DNA from: Bicyclus anynana
Lineage: Eukaryota > Arthropoda > Insecta > Lepidoptera > Nymphalidae
Reading direction: 5' to 3'
Assembly (NCBI RefSeq): GCF_947172395.1
Contig: NC_069094.1
Location: forward strand, 9,848,292-9,912,291
Length of the DNA: 64,000 nucleotides
Shown: positions 25,213 to 36,764 of the stretch, piece after piece
How the letters are laid out: the number at the start of each line of letters is the position of its first letter
Position numbering within the stretch: position 1 is the first letter of the stretch
Notes under the pieces: generated by a model
The model's database searches: none
What the model saw: only the letters and a program-made list of their open reading frames with translations
What the model was told of the DNA's origin: nothing
Made by a program: the position numbers and the translations under genes

Positions 25213-25704
25213 ATACATTAGGCAAAGATTGACTGAATTTTTACAAAATAAATAAGATTATAAAATTTCATTAAAAACCTTTTATCGTAATCAGATGAAA
25301 ATTCATACAGTTCTAGCTTCCTTACATTACTTACTTACCGTTGAATTGTAAAATAAGTTAGTTTATAATCTAAATAAAAATATGTTTTAAAAATATTTTT
25401 TTATGTCCGCTGTAATATTCTTGTAACTCTATGATAAATTCATCCTGTTTGACAAATTAACGGTTTCACTTCGATAAATTATAATATACCGAAAAATAAC
25501 ACGTTAAATTGTAATCATTATGTTCAGTTTACAATATATCGACAGATTACAATATCGCGAGTGAGATTAAAAACTAACGTATTTTACAATTTAACTGTGA
25601 CATATATAAAGATTAGCACAGGTTGTAGACATAATAAAAAATAACCTGATTGGTACTGGTATATTAAGAGAATACATTAATTTAGAGAAAATAAGATGTT
25701 TAAA

Positions 25705-25900
25705 AAAAACTTTACAGTTGTGTGCATTTTAAGAAATTAAATATCACGTGTGCATACCAGAGAGTTTCTTAATTCTCTGCGTGTGTGAAGTCTGCCAATC
25801 CGCATTGGGCCAGCGCGGTGGACTATTGGCCTAACCCGTCTCATTCTGAGAGGAGACTCGAGCTCAGCAGTGAGCCGTATATGGGTTGATAACGTAACTT
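25705..25900 (+). mobile_element. Second SINE family, headless copy with deletion
   Basis: 'cagttgtgtgcattttaaga', 'tatcacgtgtgcataccaga', GCGTGTGTGAAGTCTGCCAA and 'ggactattggcctaacccgt' match the body at 19.8 kb. The segment between CACGTG and GCATACC is deleted. Confidence 0.7.
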
Positions 25901-26302
25901 AAGATGTTTAATGTTCTGTGAGTCTGACAATTATTTTGTCAAGAAATAGGTAGAGTTTCGGATTATTTTATGAATATGTTGGAAAGAATACATATGAATA
26001 AATACTTTTTTTTCAAGAAAACAGGTTTTTAATTGCAGGACAATGAGAGAAAGGTGGTGACATACAATTGAAAAATCGGAACTGCATTCACTAAGTAAGT
26101 ATGCTAGTGGCATACAGGTTTTCAGTAAAACATTACCAGGGTTTTTACACGAATCGACATACAGATATTAAGAATGATTTTTATGGTTTGTGTGTAAGTT
26201 AACGGGAAGGACAATGTCTGGAACTACTCTAAATAATTCAAAAATCATTCACCATTTCGTTGTGTTTACTCTAATTACAAGTTATTTAAAAAAATAGGGA
26301 TA

Positions 26303-26425
26303 ACAAATGGGCACGATATTTTGTTAAATTTTTGAATTAATCTACAAATGGGCAGGATATTTTGTTAAATTTTTGAATTAATCTACAAATGGGCAGGATA
26401 TTTTGTTAAATTTTTAAATTAATCT
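26303..26425 (+). repeat. Tandem repeat, three copies of 41 bp
   Basis: Units begin at 26,303, 26,344 and 26,385 with ACAAATGGGCA(C/G)GATATT and are almost identical. Confidence 0.9.
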
Positions 26426-26639
26426 ACTTTTAAATCAAATGTGGTAGAAGAGTATGTCGGGTCAAATAACTGATGAATAATTTTTTATTTTTATACATTC
26501 GACAAATCAAGCCAAGGTAAAAAGTAACCAAATCAAATAAAATGTCTGGAATATATTTTTTTTTAAATTAAAGTACTTTATAAATAATATGTTTGCGATC
26601 TCTACGAAACTATGAGTACATTAATATTATAAAGCTGAA

Positions 26640-27105
26640 CTATTGTCTTGTGCGTCTTACCTGTGATGACGTATGGAGCGAAAACATGGACACAGACAAT
26701 TAGCCTTATCCACAAATTTAGCTCTGAGATTAGCCTATCCACAAATTTAGCTCTGAGCTATGGAAAGGGGTAGGTATGTTAGGAATATCTCTGAAGGACA
26801 AAATCCGGAACGGGGAAATCCATAGGAGAACGAAAATAATCGTAGTAGCCCAAAGGATTAGCAAATTGAAGTGGCAGTGGGCGGGCCATATCTATTGCAG
26901 AACAGATGGCTGTTGGGGCAGACGTGTTCTGGAGTGGAGACCACGTACCAAAGCGCAGTGTAGGACGCACTCCAGCTAGATGGTCCGACGACATCAAGAA
27001 GGTAGTGAAGTGGATGATGAAGGCGGAGTCATGTGTGGTGGCGCGCTCTCAGAAAAGCCATGTTCATCAGTGGACGGATACAGGCTGTTGATGATTGTAA
27101 TAATA
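26640..27105 (+). pseudogene. RTE-type endonuclease/reverse-transcriptase C-terminal relic
   Basis: The frame reads VLPVMTYGAKTWTQT, then MLGISLKDKIRNGEIHRRTK, ISKLKWQWAGHI and WGRRVLEWRPRTK, the familiar C-terminal region of lepidopteran RTE-clade retrotransposon proteins. It is broken by frameshifts and by a 30-bp tandem duplication (TTAGCC(T)TATCCACAAATTT, about 26,700-26,758). The 3' GAT-repeat tail is nearly lost. Non-functional. Confidence 0.8.
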
Positions 27106-27624
27106 ATTTTGATGTGATTGTAATAGTATTAATGTCAGAAATAAAAGTAAAATTGTTGAACACCACACTAGGTTACAAAAAAATTGTAATTCTTTTAAGG
27201 GTTAAATACGTTTTTATTAAAAACTGCCACATGAAACCACTGGCATGTCTATTAATAAGTTCAAAGTTTTTATTAAACGCAAGCTTATAGAAAAGACATA
27301 TTATAGTGTTAACGATTATGTAAACGACAAAATCGCTTGGAAATGAAATGTATTACATGACAGGCTACTTAAACACCTATTGGTGATACTAAAAAAGGAA
27401 AACCTGGCTGATTTTATTGTGGGCTCTTCTCGGACCATTTGGAACCTTAACTAATTTACTTTTAATAATTAACTTTTCGACTAATTATTATCACCATCAT
27501 CTTAAGTATAATACATTAAATATATGTATATCTTAAGTATATGAGGTTAACCTGACGTTTCGAAAGTGCTTGTACACTAAGCCTAAGTATTTGAAATAAA
27601 TGAATATTGATTGATTGATTGACG

Positions 27625-27902
27625 ATGAAGCTGTTTGGTTAATCATACGCGCTAATCTCAGGTTTCGACTTGAAAAAAACATTTTTGTGTGGAATAGTCC
27701 ATAGGTATATAGAGGAAGACTTATAGGCATCACGCTACTATGATCAATAGGAGCACAGGATCAACAAAAAATGTGGCACAACCAGAAAAAATATTTCTTT
27801 TGAACGCTTCTGTTGCATGCGCTGCGTAAACCGTTAAAGTGAAGCAAAAATAAATTATGTCAGAAGGGTTTATACGCGGAAGAAGTCGCGGGCGTCCGCT
27901 AG
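27625..27902 (+). mobile_element. Helitron-like element, mutated
   Basis: 'acgcgctaatctcaggtttc' near the left and GAAGAAGTCGCGGGCGTCCG then CTAG at the right end. The small open frame on the opposite strand is spurious. Confidence 0.55.
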
Positions 27903-28362
27903 TCAACTTACAACTAATAAAGTGCAAGTGCTTCAGCTAACGGTTCATAAACGGGTACGGGAAGCTCAACCATACAGCGATACTGTTACAAGTGGCAGGT
28001 AGCGGAAATTCCCTGCAACATAACTGGAGGGACATGATTGACAGTCAAGTCCAAGAGAACTGCAAATCGAAACGAATCAAGATTGTAGAGCTGCAGGATT
28101 GTATTCTGTAACGATGCTTTGATGCTTTGAAAACCTAACCGTTTATTATAAGGGATATCACGATCGTGAGGTAGCGTGTCAAGAGTCGTCAGACCCTAAG
28201 CTTCGCGGTAGCTCCTTGCTAGAGGCTGTTAAAATTTGATTTTTCGAAGGGTTGTCATGAAGCTAGGGGTCATTATTTTCATATTACTTACAAAAATTAA
28301 CTGACAAATCTTCATAAAATGAATTTCATCCATCGCTTCAGTCCATAGCCTACAAACAATAG

Positions 28363-28590
28363 CGACGTTCGTGATTTCATCCGCGTATTTGTTCCCGTGA
28401 TAAAATACAGCCTATGACACTCACAAATAACGTGGACTACTAGCAGTAAAAGAATTTTCAAAATCGGTTCAATAGATCCAGAGATTACTTCCTACAATAC
28501 CAGTACCACAGTACAATTAAGTATACTGTGTCAATACCACAAACTTTTTTATTAATATTATTATTATTTTATTAGTATAGAAGTATAGAT
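28363..28590 (-). mobile_element. Degenerate Helitron-like element
   Basis: Starts near AATAGCGACGTTCGTGATTT, with GACACTCACAAATAACGTGG and a 'caatagatccagagattact' interior, ending in AT-rich 'attagtatagaag'. Confidence 0.45.
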
Positions 28591-28942
28591 TAATATTTTT
28601 ATTCGCAACAGTGTTCATCTAAGTATTTTCCGATAAATCCATGCGTCATTACTGCGACTGAATCATAACATTAGTGAACGTCCCTCCCATATTATAATCA
28701 GATTCCGTATATGGAAACTTTTAGTATCTTTGATCCTTTGTAACGGTGCTTATAGACAAACGGAGACTACAAAACAGCTTTAGACCTGTATTGTGTGTAG
28801 AGCTTGTGTACATAGAAGTGGCAATTAAGCTATTTCCCGACTGATTGCACCACATGGTGAAACTTAAAGCTCAGCTATAAAATAGAACAAAATTTGTTTT
28901 TATTCGGTCAGTAAAACTTAAGCTCAGCTATAAAATAACCCA

Positions 28943-29125
28943 CCCTACCGGCAAAGACGTACCGCCAAGCGATTTAGCGTTCCGGTACGATGCCGTGTAG
29001 AAACCGAAAAGATTGTGTGGATTTTCATCCTCCCCCGAACAAGTTAGCCAGCTTCTATCTTACCATCACCTACCATCAGATGAGATTGTAGTCAAGGGCT
29101 TGTAAAGAATAAAAAAAAAAATAAA
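28943..29125 (+). mobile_element. SINE, 5'-truncated
   Basis: Same family as 16,450: CCACCCTACCGGCAAAGACG, CCGCCAAGCGATTTAGCGTT, GATTTTCATCCTCCCCCGAA, then GAGATTGTAGTCAAGGGCTT and an A-rich tail. Confidence 0.75.
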
Positions 29126-29219
29126 AAAAAGCATTAGGAAGTAGTAAACAACTAAATAAAAGACGTGCGGAGCAAAACAATTGTATGAAACTTCAAAGCG
29201 GACTAAAAGTGTGGTGATG

Positions 29220-30240
29220 TCGATAGGCAAAGATTTTATACTATTAGACATGTCACTAGCACGTCGAAATTGAGGCAAACAAAGGTACTAAAAGCCTAAT
29301 TGTCTTAATTTAATTGAGTTTCATAGTAAACAGCGAAAGTTATTCAAAAATATATTCTCTACAATGTCGAGTTGTGTATTAAGGAACTGTAAAAACTATA
29401 TCGTATCCTACTAATATTACCTATAAACGCGAAAGTTTGTATGGATGTTTCTTATTCTTTAACGCCGCAACTACTAAACCGATTTCGATGACATTTAAAA
29501 TGAAAATACACAACATTGTGCATGTGTGCGTTCAGTGAAGTAGCTAAATTCGAATCCCTTTTAGCGGTGATTTTGTAGGCACGTAACATATCTAATAACA
29601 TAATAGTATAAAATCGTTGTCTATAGGTTTACTTACATGTAGGTATACCAAAACTTTTTGATAAAGAAGGTTTGAGGTTTACCTAATAAAAAAATAGGAA
29701 AAGAATGATTGAATGATGAAATGGACTGAGTCTTTATCAGCTTTTTTGGCTGGTGGGAGGCTTCGGCCGTGGCTAGTTAGGTACCACCCTACCGGCATAG
29801 CCGTTCCGTGCTGACTGGAAAACGAAAAAAAAATGTTTTAAATAGATAATTAGATACTGGGATTTATTTACAGGCTCTATAATTATACGTCCAATGATTA
29901 ATAGGTTTACCGATATAGGTACCCAAACATTTTCTACTATTAGATATGTTATGTAGCTACAAAATCACCGCAAAAAGTGATCCGAATTTAGCTACTCCAC
30001 TGTGCGCACACCTGCAAAATTTTGCGTTTACTTACATTTTAAAGTTATGTGTACCTTTTATCTTTACAGTTTTTTCACTTCCTGTGCTCGACATTGTATA
30101 CAATATTTAGGTATTATTTGTTTAAATAGCTTTCGTTGTTCACAATCACAATGCGACTAAATGAAATAAAGACACTTAGTTAGCCACTTTAGTCCGCCTT
30201 AGTTTCGACTCACTAGTGACATGTCTATATTATAAAATCT
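29220..30240. mobile_element. Degenerate foldback element, about 1 kb
   Basis: The left side (AAAGATTTTATACTATTAGA, CATGTCACTAGCACGTCGAA) and the right side (reverse of TTTCGACTCACTAGTGACAT then ATAAAATCTTTG) are diverged inverted repeats. A second inverted pair inside is TGTGCATGTGTGCGTTCAGT to GGCACGTAACATATCTAATA (about 29,517-29,600) with its inverse at 29,935-30,010. A Helitron 5' end lies at 29,402-29,500 and SINE debris at 29,743-29,825. A relative of the inner part is at 54,575-54,690. Confidence 0.5.
29743..29825 (+). mobile_element. SINE fragment
   Basis: 'ggctggtgggaggcttcggc', CGTGGCTAGTTAGGTACCACC and 'taccggcatagccgttccg' match the central part of the SINE at 16,450. Confidence 0.6.
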
Positions 30241-31329
30241 TTGTTTATAACTAGTATATAATTGTATAAACAGGATTGATTTCGAAACTTTTCAACATGA
30301 AAACAGACAATGTTCTAGGTATCTCAGGACAAAGGCGACATTGAAGGCATACTAATTGTCTAGAAAATCAAAGTAAGTACCAGGCAGGATCTACGTAGTG
30401 ACTTGTGAACCGTTAAAGAAATAATGCAAACATTACTATATTCTACACTAAAAAATACAATTTTTACTACAATTTATAACTTATCTATTTATTGTACATA
30501 GTACATACCCAAATTAAGAAATTTTATAGTTCACACAACAGTCCATGAAAACACATCACAACTTAGTAAATAAACACTTGGTATCGCTACAAATAACAAG
30601 AACTCAAATCAGGTTTGGTTTCCTGACACCGCTAAACGCGACACTCAAGTTCCAAATGCAGAGGTATTTTATTCACATTCAAATCAAATTGAATTTAAAT
30701 AAGTTAAAAAGCTGTTGGTATTATTAGAATATATATCAGAGTAAAGTTCGTTCGATCGTTTCGTGTCGTTCAACTGGTAGGTAAGACAAGGCGCACCCGC
30801 GCTACCTGCCCAAGACCCGTCGTTTTGTGAACTGTCCAATCCAAGTAGTTTTATTCTTTGGTCCAATCGCTAGGCTGTATTTATTTATGTACGACTCGAG
30901 TCTCGACTCGACTCGTCAGTCGGCAAGTATTCTTACGAGTACGTACCAGTATAAGTGTATTATCTATGCGAGTACGTATGGGTGAGAGTGAGTGAGACAT
31001 TAAGGCTAAGGGCCGAAACTTCAATACAAAGACTTTTGGACATAGGAGATTATGCATGTGTTGATTGCGGAAATAAATTACTATGTACTAGAGTTAGAAA
31101 TATGTCCCGAATTATTATTAGAGGTGAGACGTACTTGTTAAAACACGTACTGAGTATTAATATTATTTTTATTTTAAGTTATTGTTTATTATCATGGACA
31201 CGTACTCCTAAATACTCAGTGGCCGCGATTTTACATTATTATTTTCAACTAAATTCTAAATAGTCATTTGGACTAGGTGGTGTAAAACCATAGTAACCAA
31301 ACCGATATAATTATCCTGAGTTCAATCTT

Positions 31330-31655
31330 TGTTCAAAGCATTTTAAAATCAAAAATCTCTGTTTAAAATTGCCGCTTGTCCGCTAGTATAGAGTAAGCCA
31401 GCGTTTCTACGAAAGGTACTTGTAGAACACGGACGTCAAATAAAGCAGTAAACCTAACATGCGCGCCACGGCGTATGGTATTAAGCCTATGTCGTGACCA
31501 AAGAATAAAATACTCTAAGGAGAAGAAGCGAATCTACATACATGAAAACGTTGGTCATAGCAGCGACATTATTTCCGCATACGAATATTTTTGAATTAAA
31601 GTCAGCGGCAATTTTAAACAGAGATTTTTTTATTTTAAAATACCTTGAAGAATCC
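31330..31655. repeat. Short-armed inverted repeat, MITE-like
   Basis: CATTTTAAAATCAAAAATCT then CTGTTTAAAATTGCCGC (left, about 31,340-31,378) pairs with the reverse of GCGGCAATTTTAAACAGAGA then TTTTTTTATTTTAAAA (right, about 31,608-31,645). The 230 bp between them hold no recognised gene. Confidence 0.5.
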
Positions 31656-31659
31656 AGTA

Positions 31660-31860
31660 GTAATTCTAACTGTTAAATAGACTACACTCTCAAACCAATT
31701 ACAAAAGGACCTGACTTGCTAGATGTTATTTTTCTGTATACTATAGAATCGATGTTATTTTGTTGTAATAATTTTCGTCGTGTAAAGAGCTCCCTAAAAA
31801 TGCCGGTTTGTGTAGTTGAATGGCATAAAAAACGGTCAACAACTTGTAGTTCACTAAAAT
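31660..31860 (+). repeat. Dispersed repeat, copy 1
   Basis: Shares in reverse orientation with 54,690-54,925: 'aaccaattacaaaaggacctg', 'atagaatcgatgttatt', 'cgtcgtgtaaagagctccct' and 'gtgtagttgaatggcataaa'. Not classified. Confidence 0.5.
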
Positions 31861-32626
31861 TTACGTTTTTATTTGTAAGTATTCAATGAAATTTGAAACA
31901 ATATTATATAAGAAACAATTCTTCTGACGGAAAAGCAAAACATCTGTGTAATCAGTGCAGGCGATGAGATTGTTAGGCTGTGTAAAAATTACATGTGTGT
32001 GTATTACGAATCAAATTTATAGTAATGTAGTGTAAAGACACAGAATATTATATTGTTGTTAAATAAAATATATTTTCGATGTTGAGTTACCTCACCCCCC
32101 CTCAAGAAACGACAGACAATTTTGTGGCAGAAATTGGGTGCGATGCATCTTCATCATAATATCTAATTCCTCTATGTATTACATACCATGAGCTCTACGA
32201 TAGTTTGTTTTATTATATGATGTTTCCGAACGCAACTCTCTGTGGACTATATCCCAAGAAAACAATCCAACGTAATATTCGTACTAACATTAATCTTTGG
32301 TTTTTGAACTTATTGTGTTTTGACTTTTGGTACTGTGGAAGACGGTAAAAGTAAATAAAAGCATCTAATAGGTAATGGATGGAGGATTTTTCATTCCCCA
32401 TGTCCCGTGGTATTCCCCATGATGGTAAATAAGTAAGTACGTGTATTTATACAATAACATAAAGATAGGTAATTATATTTTGTTTTATAGCGTAACCTAC
32501 ATAACGGAACAAAAATGTTCCTGTTTTATTGTAGAGTTTGAGCAGCACCTTAATTTGCCTACCAGGCCTGTCCAGATGAGGCGATTTTGAACCAAGACGA
32601 GATCGACATAATATAACCTGCCCCCC

Positions 32627-32812
32627 TAGCCAAGTGGCACGTCGATTTTCTTTCTACGATCGCGAACGCTTTGAAAACTGGAAAGATGTATGGGAATGAC
32701 ATTTGCTATCGACAGGTCACGTGATCAAGATCTGTCATTTCCATACATCTTTCTAGTTTTCGAAGCGTTAGCGATCGTAGAAAGAGAATCGACGTGCCAC
32801 ATGGCTAAGGGA
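32627..32812. mobile_element. Palindromic MITE with GTCGATT...TTTCTAC ends
   Basis: Better-preserved copy. The outer inverted repeats begin TAGCCAAGTGGCACGTCGATT and its reverse. The stem continues through TTTCTACGATCG and AACGCTT, and the centre has GGTCACGTGATCAAGATCTG. A short open frame across it is spurious. Confidence 0.7.
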
Positions 32813-33059
32813 GTTGTCGTGGCTCGTGCCAATGTCTATTGCCTACGCGCGTTTCCTACTCGCGCGTGTCAGGATGAGACATTAATAACTTCTAGCTCTC
32901 TATGATATTAAAAAGGTCATTGCTAGCTCTAGTGTCTAAGCTACGTGTGAGTGTCAACGGATGAGTGGACTCGCGTGTAAAACGCTTCATCTGGAAAGAC
33001 ATTGAACCATACAAACGCATACTTACATGTTTCATACAAACTATATCAACCATAAAATT

Positions 33060-36000
33060 ATATTCTTTAAGTACTATTTATTATGTGAGGTCAAAATACA
33101 TTTCTGATTGTTTTCTTTGATGACAAATAATATTTATTTATGATTCTGTGAAGTTTTATACAAAGTGTATATTATATTTAAAATACTGTGTATTCTGAAC
33201 TCTATGTTGAATGTGCAGAGATCCAAAATCTATTATCAGATGGTTTTCTTTGACTCACATTACAATAAAGGAGGTTTTTTAATCATAGAGGCACAGCAGA
33301 AATCCTTGTGTGGATAGAACTAATCCACAGAAGAAACTCTTGTAAATGTAAACTAAGTAGTTATTAGGATTAGGATCCAAAGAAGTTTCTTTGAGTAGGT
33401 AATCAGTTCATTAGAATTATCTAAATTTTGAGTGTAGGTAAAGATCTTGGTATCAATACAAAAGCAAGTTTTTAAATTTTTTAACAAGTTGTTTTTAGTA
33501 GCAAAGTATAATTTACATTTTAATTTTTCAAATTGTAAGAAAGTGAAAATTCTATTATTCTGTAGGTACTTACTTACCTGTGTTTTTTATCAATGTAGGT
33601 TATACATGTTAAATTAACACCAAAATCATAACAGTGATTTGATGGTTCTGTGTCTCCATTTTATATTATTTTTATGTTTAAAATACCCAATGGATAAAGG
33701 TAATCTAAGAATAAAAATAAATAAAAGAACTATGTTAATGTTTTAGGTTCATTTTATTTTCAATAACATAAAAATGTTATGTTTTCCCATTTTATACATT
33801 TCAAAATGAATTTTGGTGAATACCAACCTGAATAAACATGATTGTGGTAGGTTGAACTTTACTACTATAGTACAGTTTGGCTTTTCGTGAACTTGAAATC
33901 TCAGTACGCTTATTTAGAACTCTCCCTTCACTTATTTCCAAATGCAGTTTCTTAAATTTGCATGAGCATTTAATCTACTATGACAGCAGCTCATTACAAT
34001 ATTCAACAAAATAATTATATTGTAATAATTTACTCTTTTGGATGAATCACACATTTGGATTTTCGCCTTGTGATCATGTGATATGCTATACATTTTTATG
34101 ATATTTTCGATTTTTATATAAACAAATTTAAATTTTTACCCTACAGAGGTATAATTTATAAAAAAGTATTTGGTCGCACAAAAATCTGTATGCTGATGAT
34201 CCATCCAATAGGAATATTAACTACAATAAGTAGAACTAGCTAACTGGAATTGAAGGTCCCTTAAAAGTATGTATTTTAAAGTTAAAAAGCTGTGATCAAC
34301 TAGACAAATCAGCTTTGCTGTGTACTAGTTCTAAATGTGTTCACAAGAAGTATACTTCTGCTTGAATAATTGACCACTGCTTTATATTATACTTATTTTA
34401 TTGTTTCATAATAGTCGACTAACTCTAAAGAGGCGTCCATAAACATAGCATGAAGTAAAGATGCACAAATCACCAATTTTTTACAAAAGTTAGTGAGAAG
34501 TTTTACATACAACTCTAAGTTACAGATTGTTTATTAATAAACTGCTCTTTAACACTTTAGGAATAAGTTATGAGTGTAAATTTCAATGTTCAAACAAATA
34601 AATTATTTAATTTGAAGCTTTGACATCAACAGAATGAGAATTTATTCTACAAGAATTAATTAATTGTCATTTACTGTTTTAATCTCTCTGTTGGTCACAG
34701 AACACATTTGTGGGAAATTGTTTTATGGGAACTTAATTCCATTTAGATTTTTAAACATTTTAAATTACTTCTTGCTGCAAACAATACAAATATTATTAAT
34801 ATAGATAAAATGTAATACAAACAAATACAATACATAAAGGAATAGAACTAAACATTTGAAAATATGTGAAACGTGATATTTTCAATACAATGCTCATCAC
34901 AATTTTCTCATTATTTATCAAGTTATTCAACAGTTAATAGAATTGTATATATATTTATATATTTTAATATAACATCTACAGATAATTATATATTTATGTA
35001 TGTATCTGATATTATTGCTTTCAATCATGAATCATAAGTAATGTTGATAATAAAATGTAATGTTGAATTAGGATGAGCAGTGATAGAGAAAATCTATTTT
35101 TTATAGCTTAAGATTTCAGAATTAAAACAGGCGTTTCAGAGTACAGAATAGTAAAAGTAAAGTTAAGAAAAGTTCATATTTTTGTGCTACAAGTATGTAG
35201 ATATGGAGAAAATATCTACTGATTGATTTTTCTAGAAAGTAAATAAATTAAACATAGTTGAAGAAGAAATAAAATCGAGATAGGAATTCTGTTTTTCAGT
35301 CAAATATTATTCTAGTATTGGACTATTAATATATTTTTTCTATAAAGTTGTTTGGTAAATAATTTCCAATATTGACTAAGTCCCAATTTTAAGTACATCT
35401 GCACTCTGAACGCATGGAGACATGTAATGTATGTATATTATGGTATTTGTAATTTGTATGTACATGTAAAACCATGTGTAGATTTTTAATTTAGTAATAC
35501 TACACTAAAACTGGCCATCATATAAGTATCTGCCATGTTCACCTAAATATAACTAGATAATATAATATGCTTAACTATTTTCTTATTTACAAATAATACA
35601 GTTCATTACTCTTTTTAGAAATTAAAATATATTTCTATCATTCTTCGATTCACATAACGCAAAATAATTTAACAGAGTTCAATTTTGCTCTCACATTTTT
35701 ACAATATAGTTTTGTAACAACTAGTTTGTTACAGGAGGTTTTGTTGAATTGAAACAACTCATTTAGAATATATCACCCAAAAAGCGAGTAGCGCTATACT
35801 CACGTATCCTACGACTTATATTAAAAATGCAGAATATGCGAAAACGTCAAGGAATATTTTACATTAAACGGCAATTGAACGATATAGTTCACTCGCATTA
35901 AATAGGAACTATAAGATTCATGATGCCTCCGCGACAGTCGCGTCGCTCTACGCTATATGTACAGGCGGTGCGACGTCCTCACTACACCCAAATAACAAAT

Positions 36001-36602
36001 ATCAATAAAATAAACTCTTTCTATTTACACTTGGTGAACTATTCACAAAATATGGACACAAATCAAAAACTTTCATCGATGATAATAATAATATATCGAA
36101 TCGAATAAGAAGTTAATTGTATTACGATATTAACTTTAATTTGTGTTACAGTTTATACTAGAGTTTAGAATATAAGGAGCTTAGGTGCGCCACCGAGCGG
36201 CGGTGCGAGGAACTATACATGCACGACACCCCGTGCATGCCTGCCTTCGCCTTAATACAATATTACCTAAAATATTATATCGACTAAATTTTCTCCAGTG
36301 CCGTTGTTTCAACAAGACACAATGTGAACGCACTGATTGCCGCAAGTTTTACTCCAATAACAATTTTTTTTTTAATTTTAGGAGATTCTGATTGCGATAA
36401 TCTGCGGCATTCAATACTTTCACTCGGGAGAAGGAACTAAAATCTAGTATCACAATGTCGGGCTCCACTTGTATGAAGAGCTGGATTTTCGCCGTACACG
36501 GCGAACCACTCACGGAAGCTGAATGACTAAACGAGATCGCATCACCTCACGTCAGTTCACATCCGATGGAGCGTGCAAGCCCCACCAGTCGCACGCGTTT
36601 GC
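33060..36602 (-). other. Probable long 3' UTR and downstream flank of tna
   Basis: About 3.5 kb left of the tna stop codon has none of the Helitron, SINE or RTE pieces that fill the DNA left of 33.0 kb, which suggests constraint or transcription into a long 3' UTR. On the minus strand several AATAAA signals occur, for example near 34.64, 34.54, 34.40, 33.75 and 33.13 kb, so the true end cannot be fixed by eye. Two Pumilio-type TGTAAATA motifs on the transcript strand lie at 36,022-36,029 and 35,584-35,591. No coding exon was recognised here. Confidence 0.5.
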
Positions 36603-36764
36603 TCATTCGAAGAGTGCTAGGAGATCATCGGACGACGGCGCCCGCGGCGGATGCGATCCTGCCGAGGACGAGGATGAAGGCGGAGTCGCTAGCAGTTCAC
36701 CCAGGGCCGGCGCGTCCAAGTATGAGAGGAGCTCCATCGGGTCTACATTTGTTTCCGGTAGGAG
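36603..36764 (-). CDS. tna: tna terminal coding exon: C-terminal activation motif and stop
   Basis: Acceptor TTATTCCAG|CTCCTA. The exon encodes LLPETNVDPMELLSYLDAP, an alanine/serine/proline spacer, and DDLLALFE followed by TGA (36,605-36,603): 53 residues. The two hydrophobic-acidic motifs ELLSYLD and DDLLALFE match the extreme C-terminus of vertebrate ZMIZ1 (ELLSYLDPPD, DDLLSLFE), which is a strong transactivation domain. The exon is too short to stand out by length; it was found from these motifs and fits phase 0 of the preceding exon exactly. Confidence 0.93.
   Translation of the reverse strand, partial: LLPETNVDPMELLSYLDAPALGELLATPPSSSSSAGSHPPRAPSSDDLLALFE

Larger units (their letters stand above)
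24450..25326. mobile_element. Foldback element carrying a nested MITE and a Helitron fragment
   Basis: The left arm (24,450-24,803) begins GGATCCCTGAAAAACGCC and ends CCTAGTCATCATCC. The right arm (25,083-25,326) starts GGATGATGATGACTAGG and is its inverse, truncated at CTAGCTTCCTTAC. A Helitron 5' fragment sits in the right arm at 25,157-25,212. A different MITE (24,888-25,082) lies between the arms. The arm at 60,303-60,856 is the same family and includes the outer end missing here. Confidence 0.7.
30241..33059. other. Gene-free stretch with two MITE-like repeats
   Basis: Holds the repeats at 31,330-31,860 and 32,627-32,812. A 102-codon plus-strand frame at 30,955-31,263 has no recognised domain and ordinary AT-rich composition, so it is not called. 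Confidence 0.4.

Noticed and set aside
30955..31263. 102-codon plus-strand frame
   Set aside because: No domain, ordinary AT-rich composition, and no recognisable gene context.
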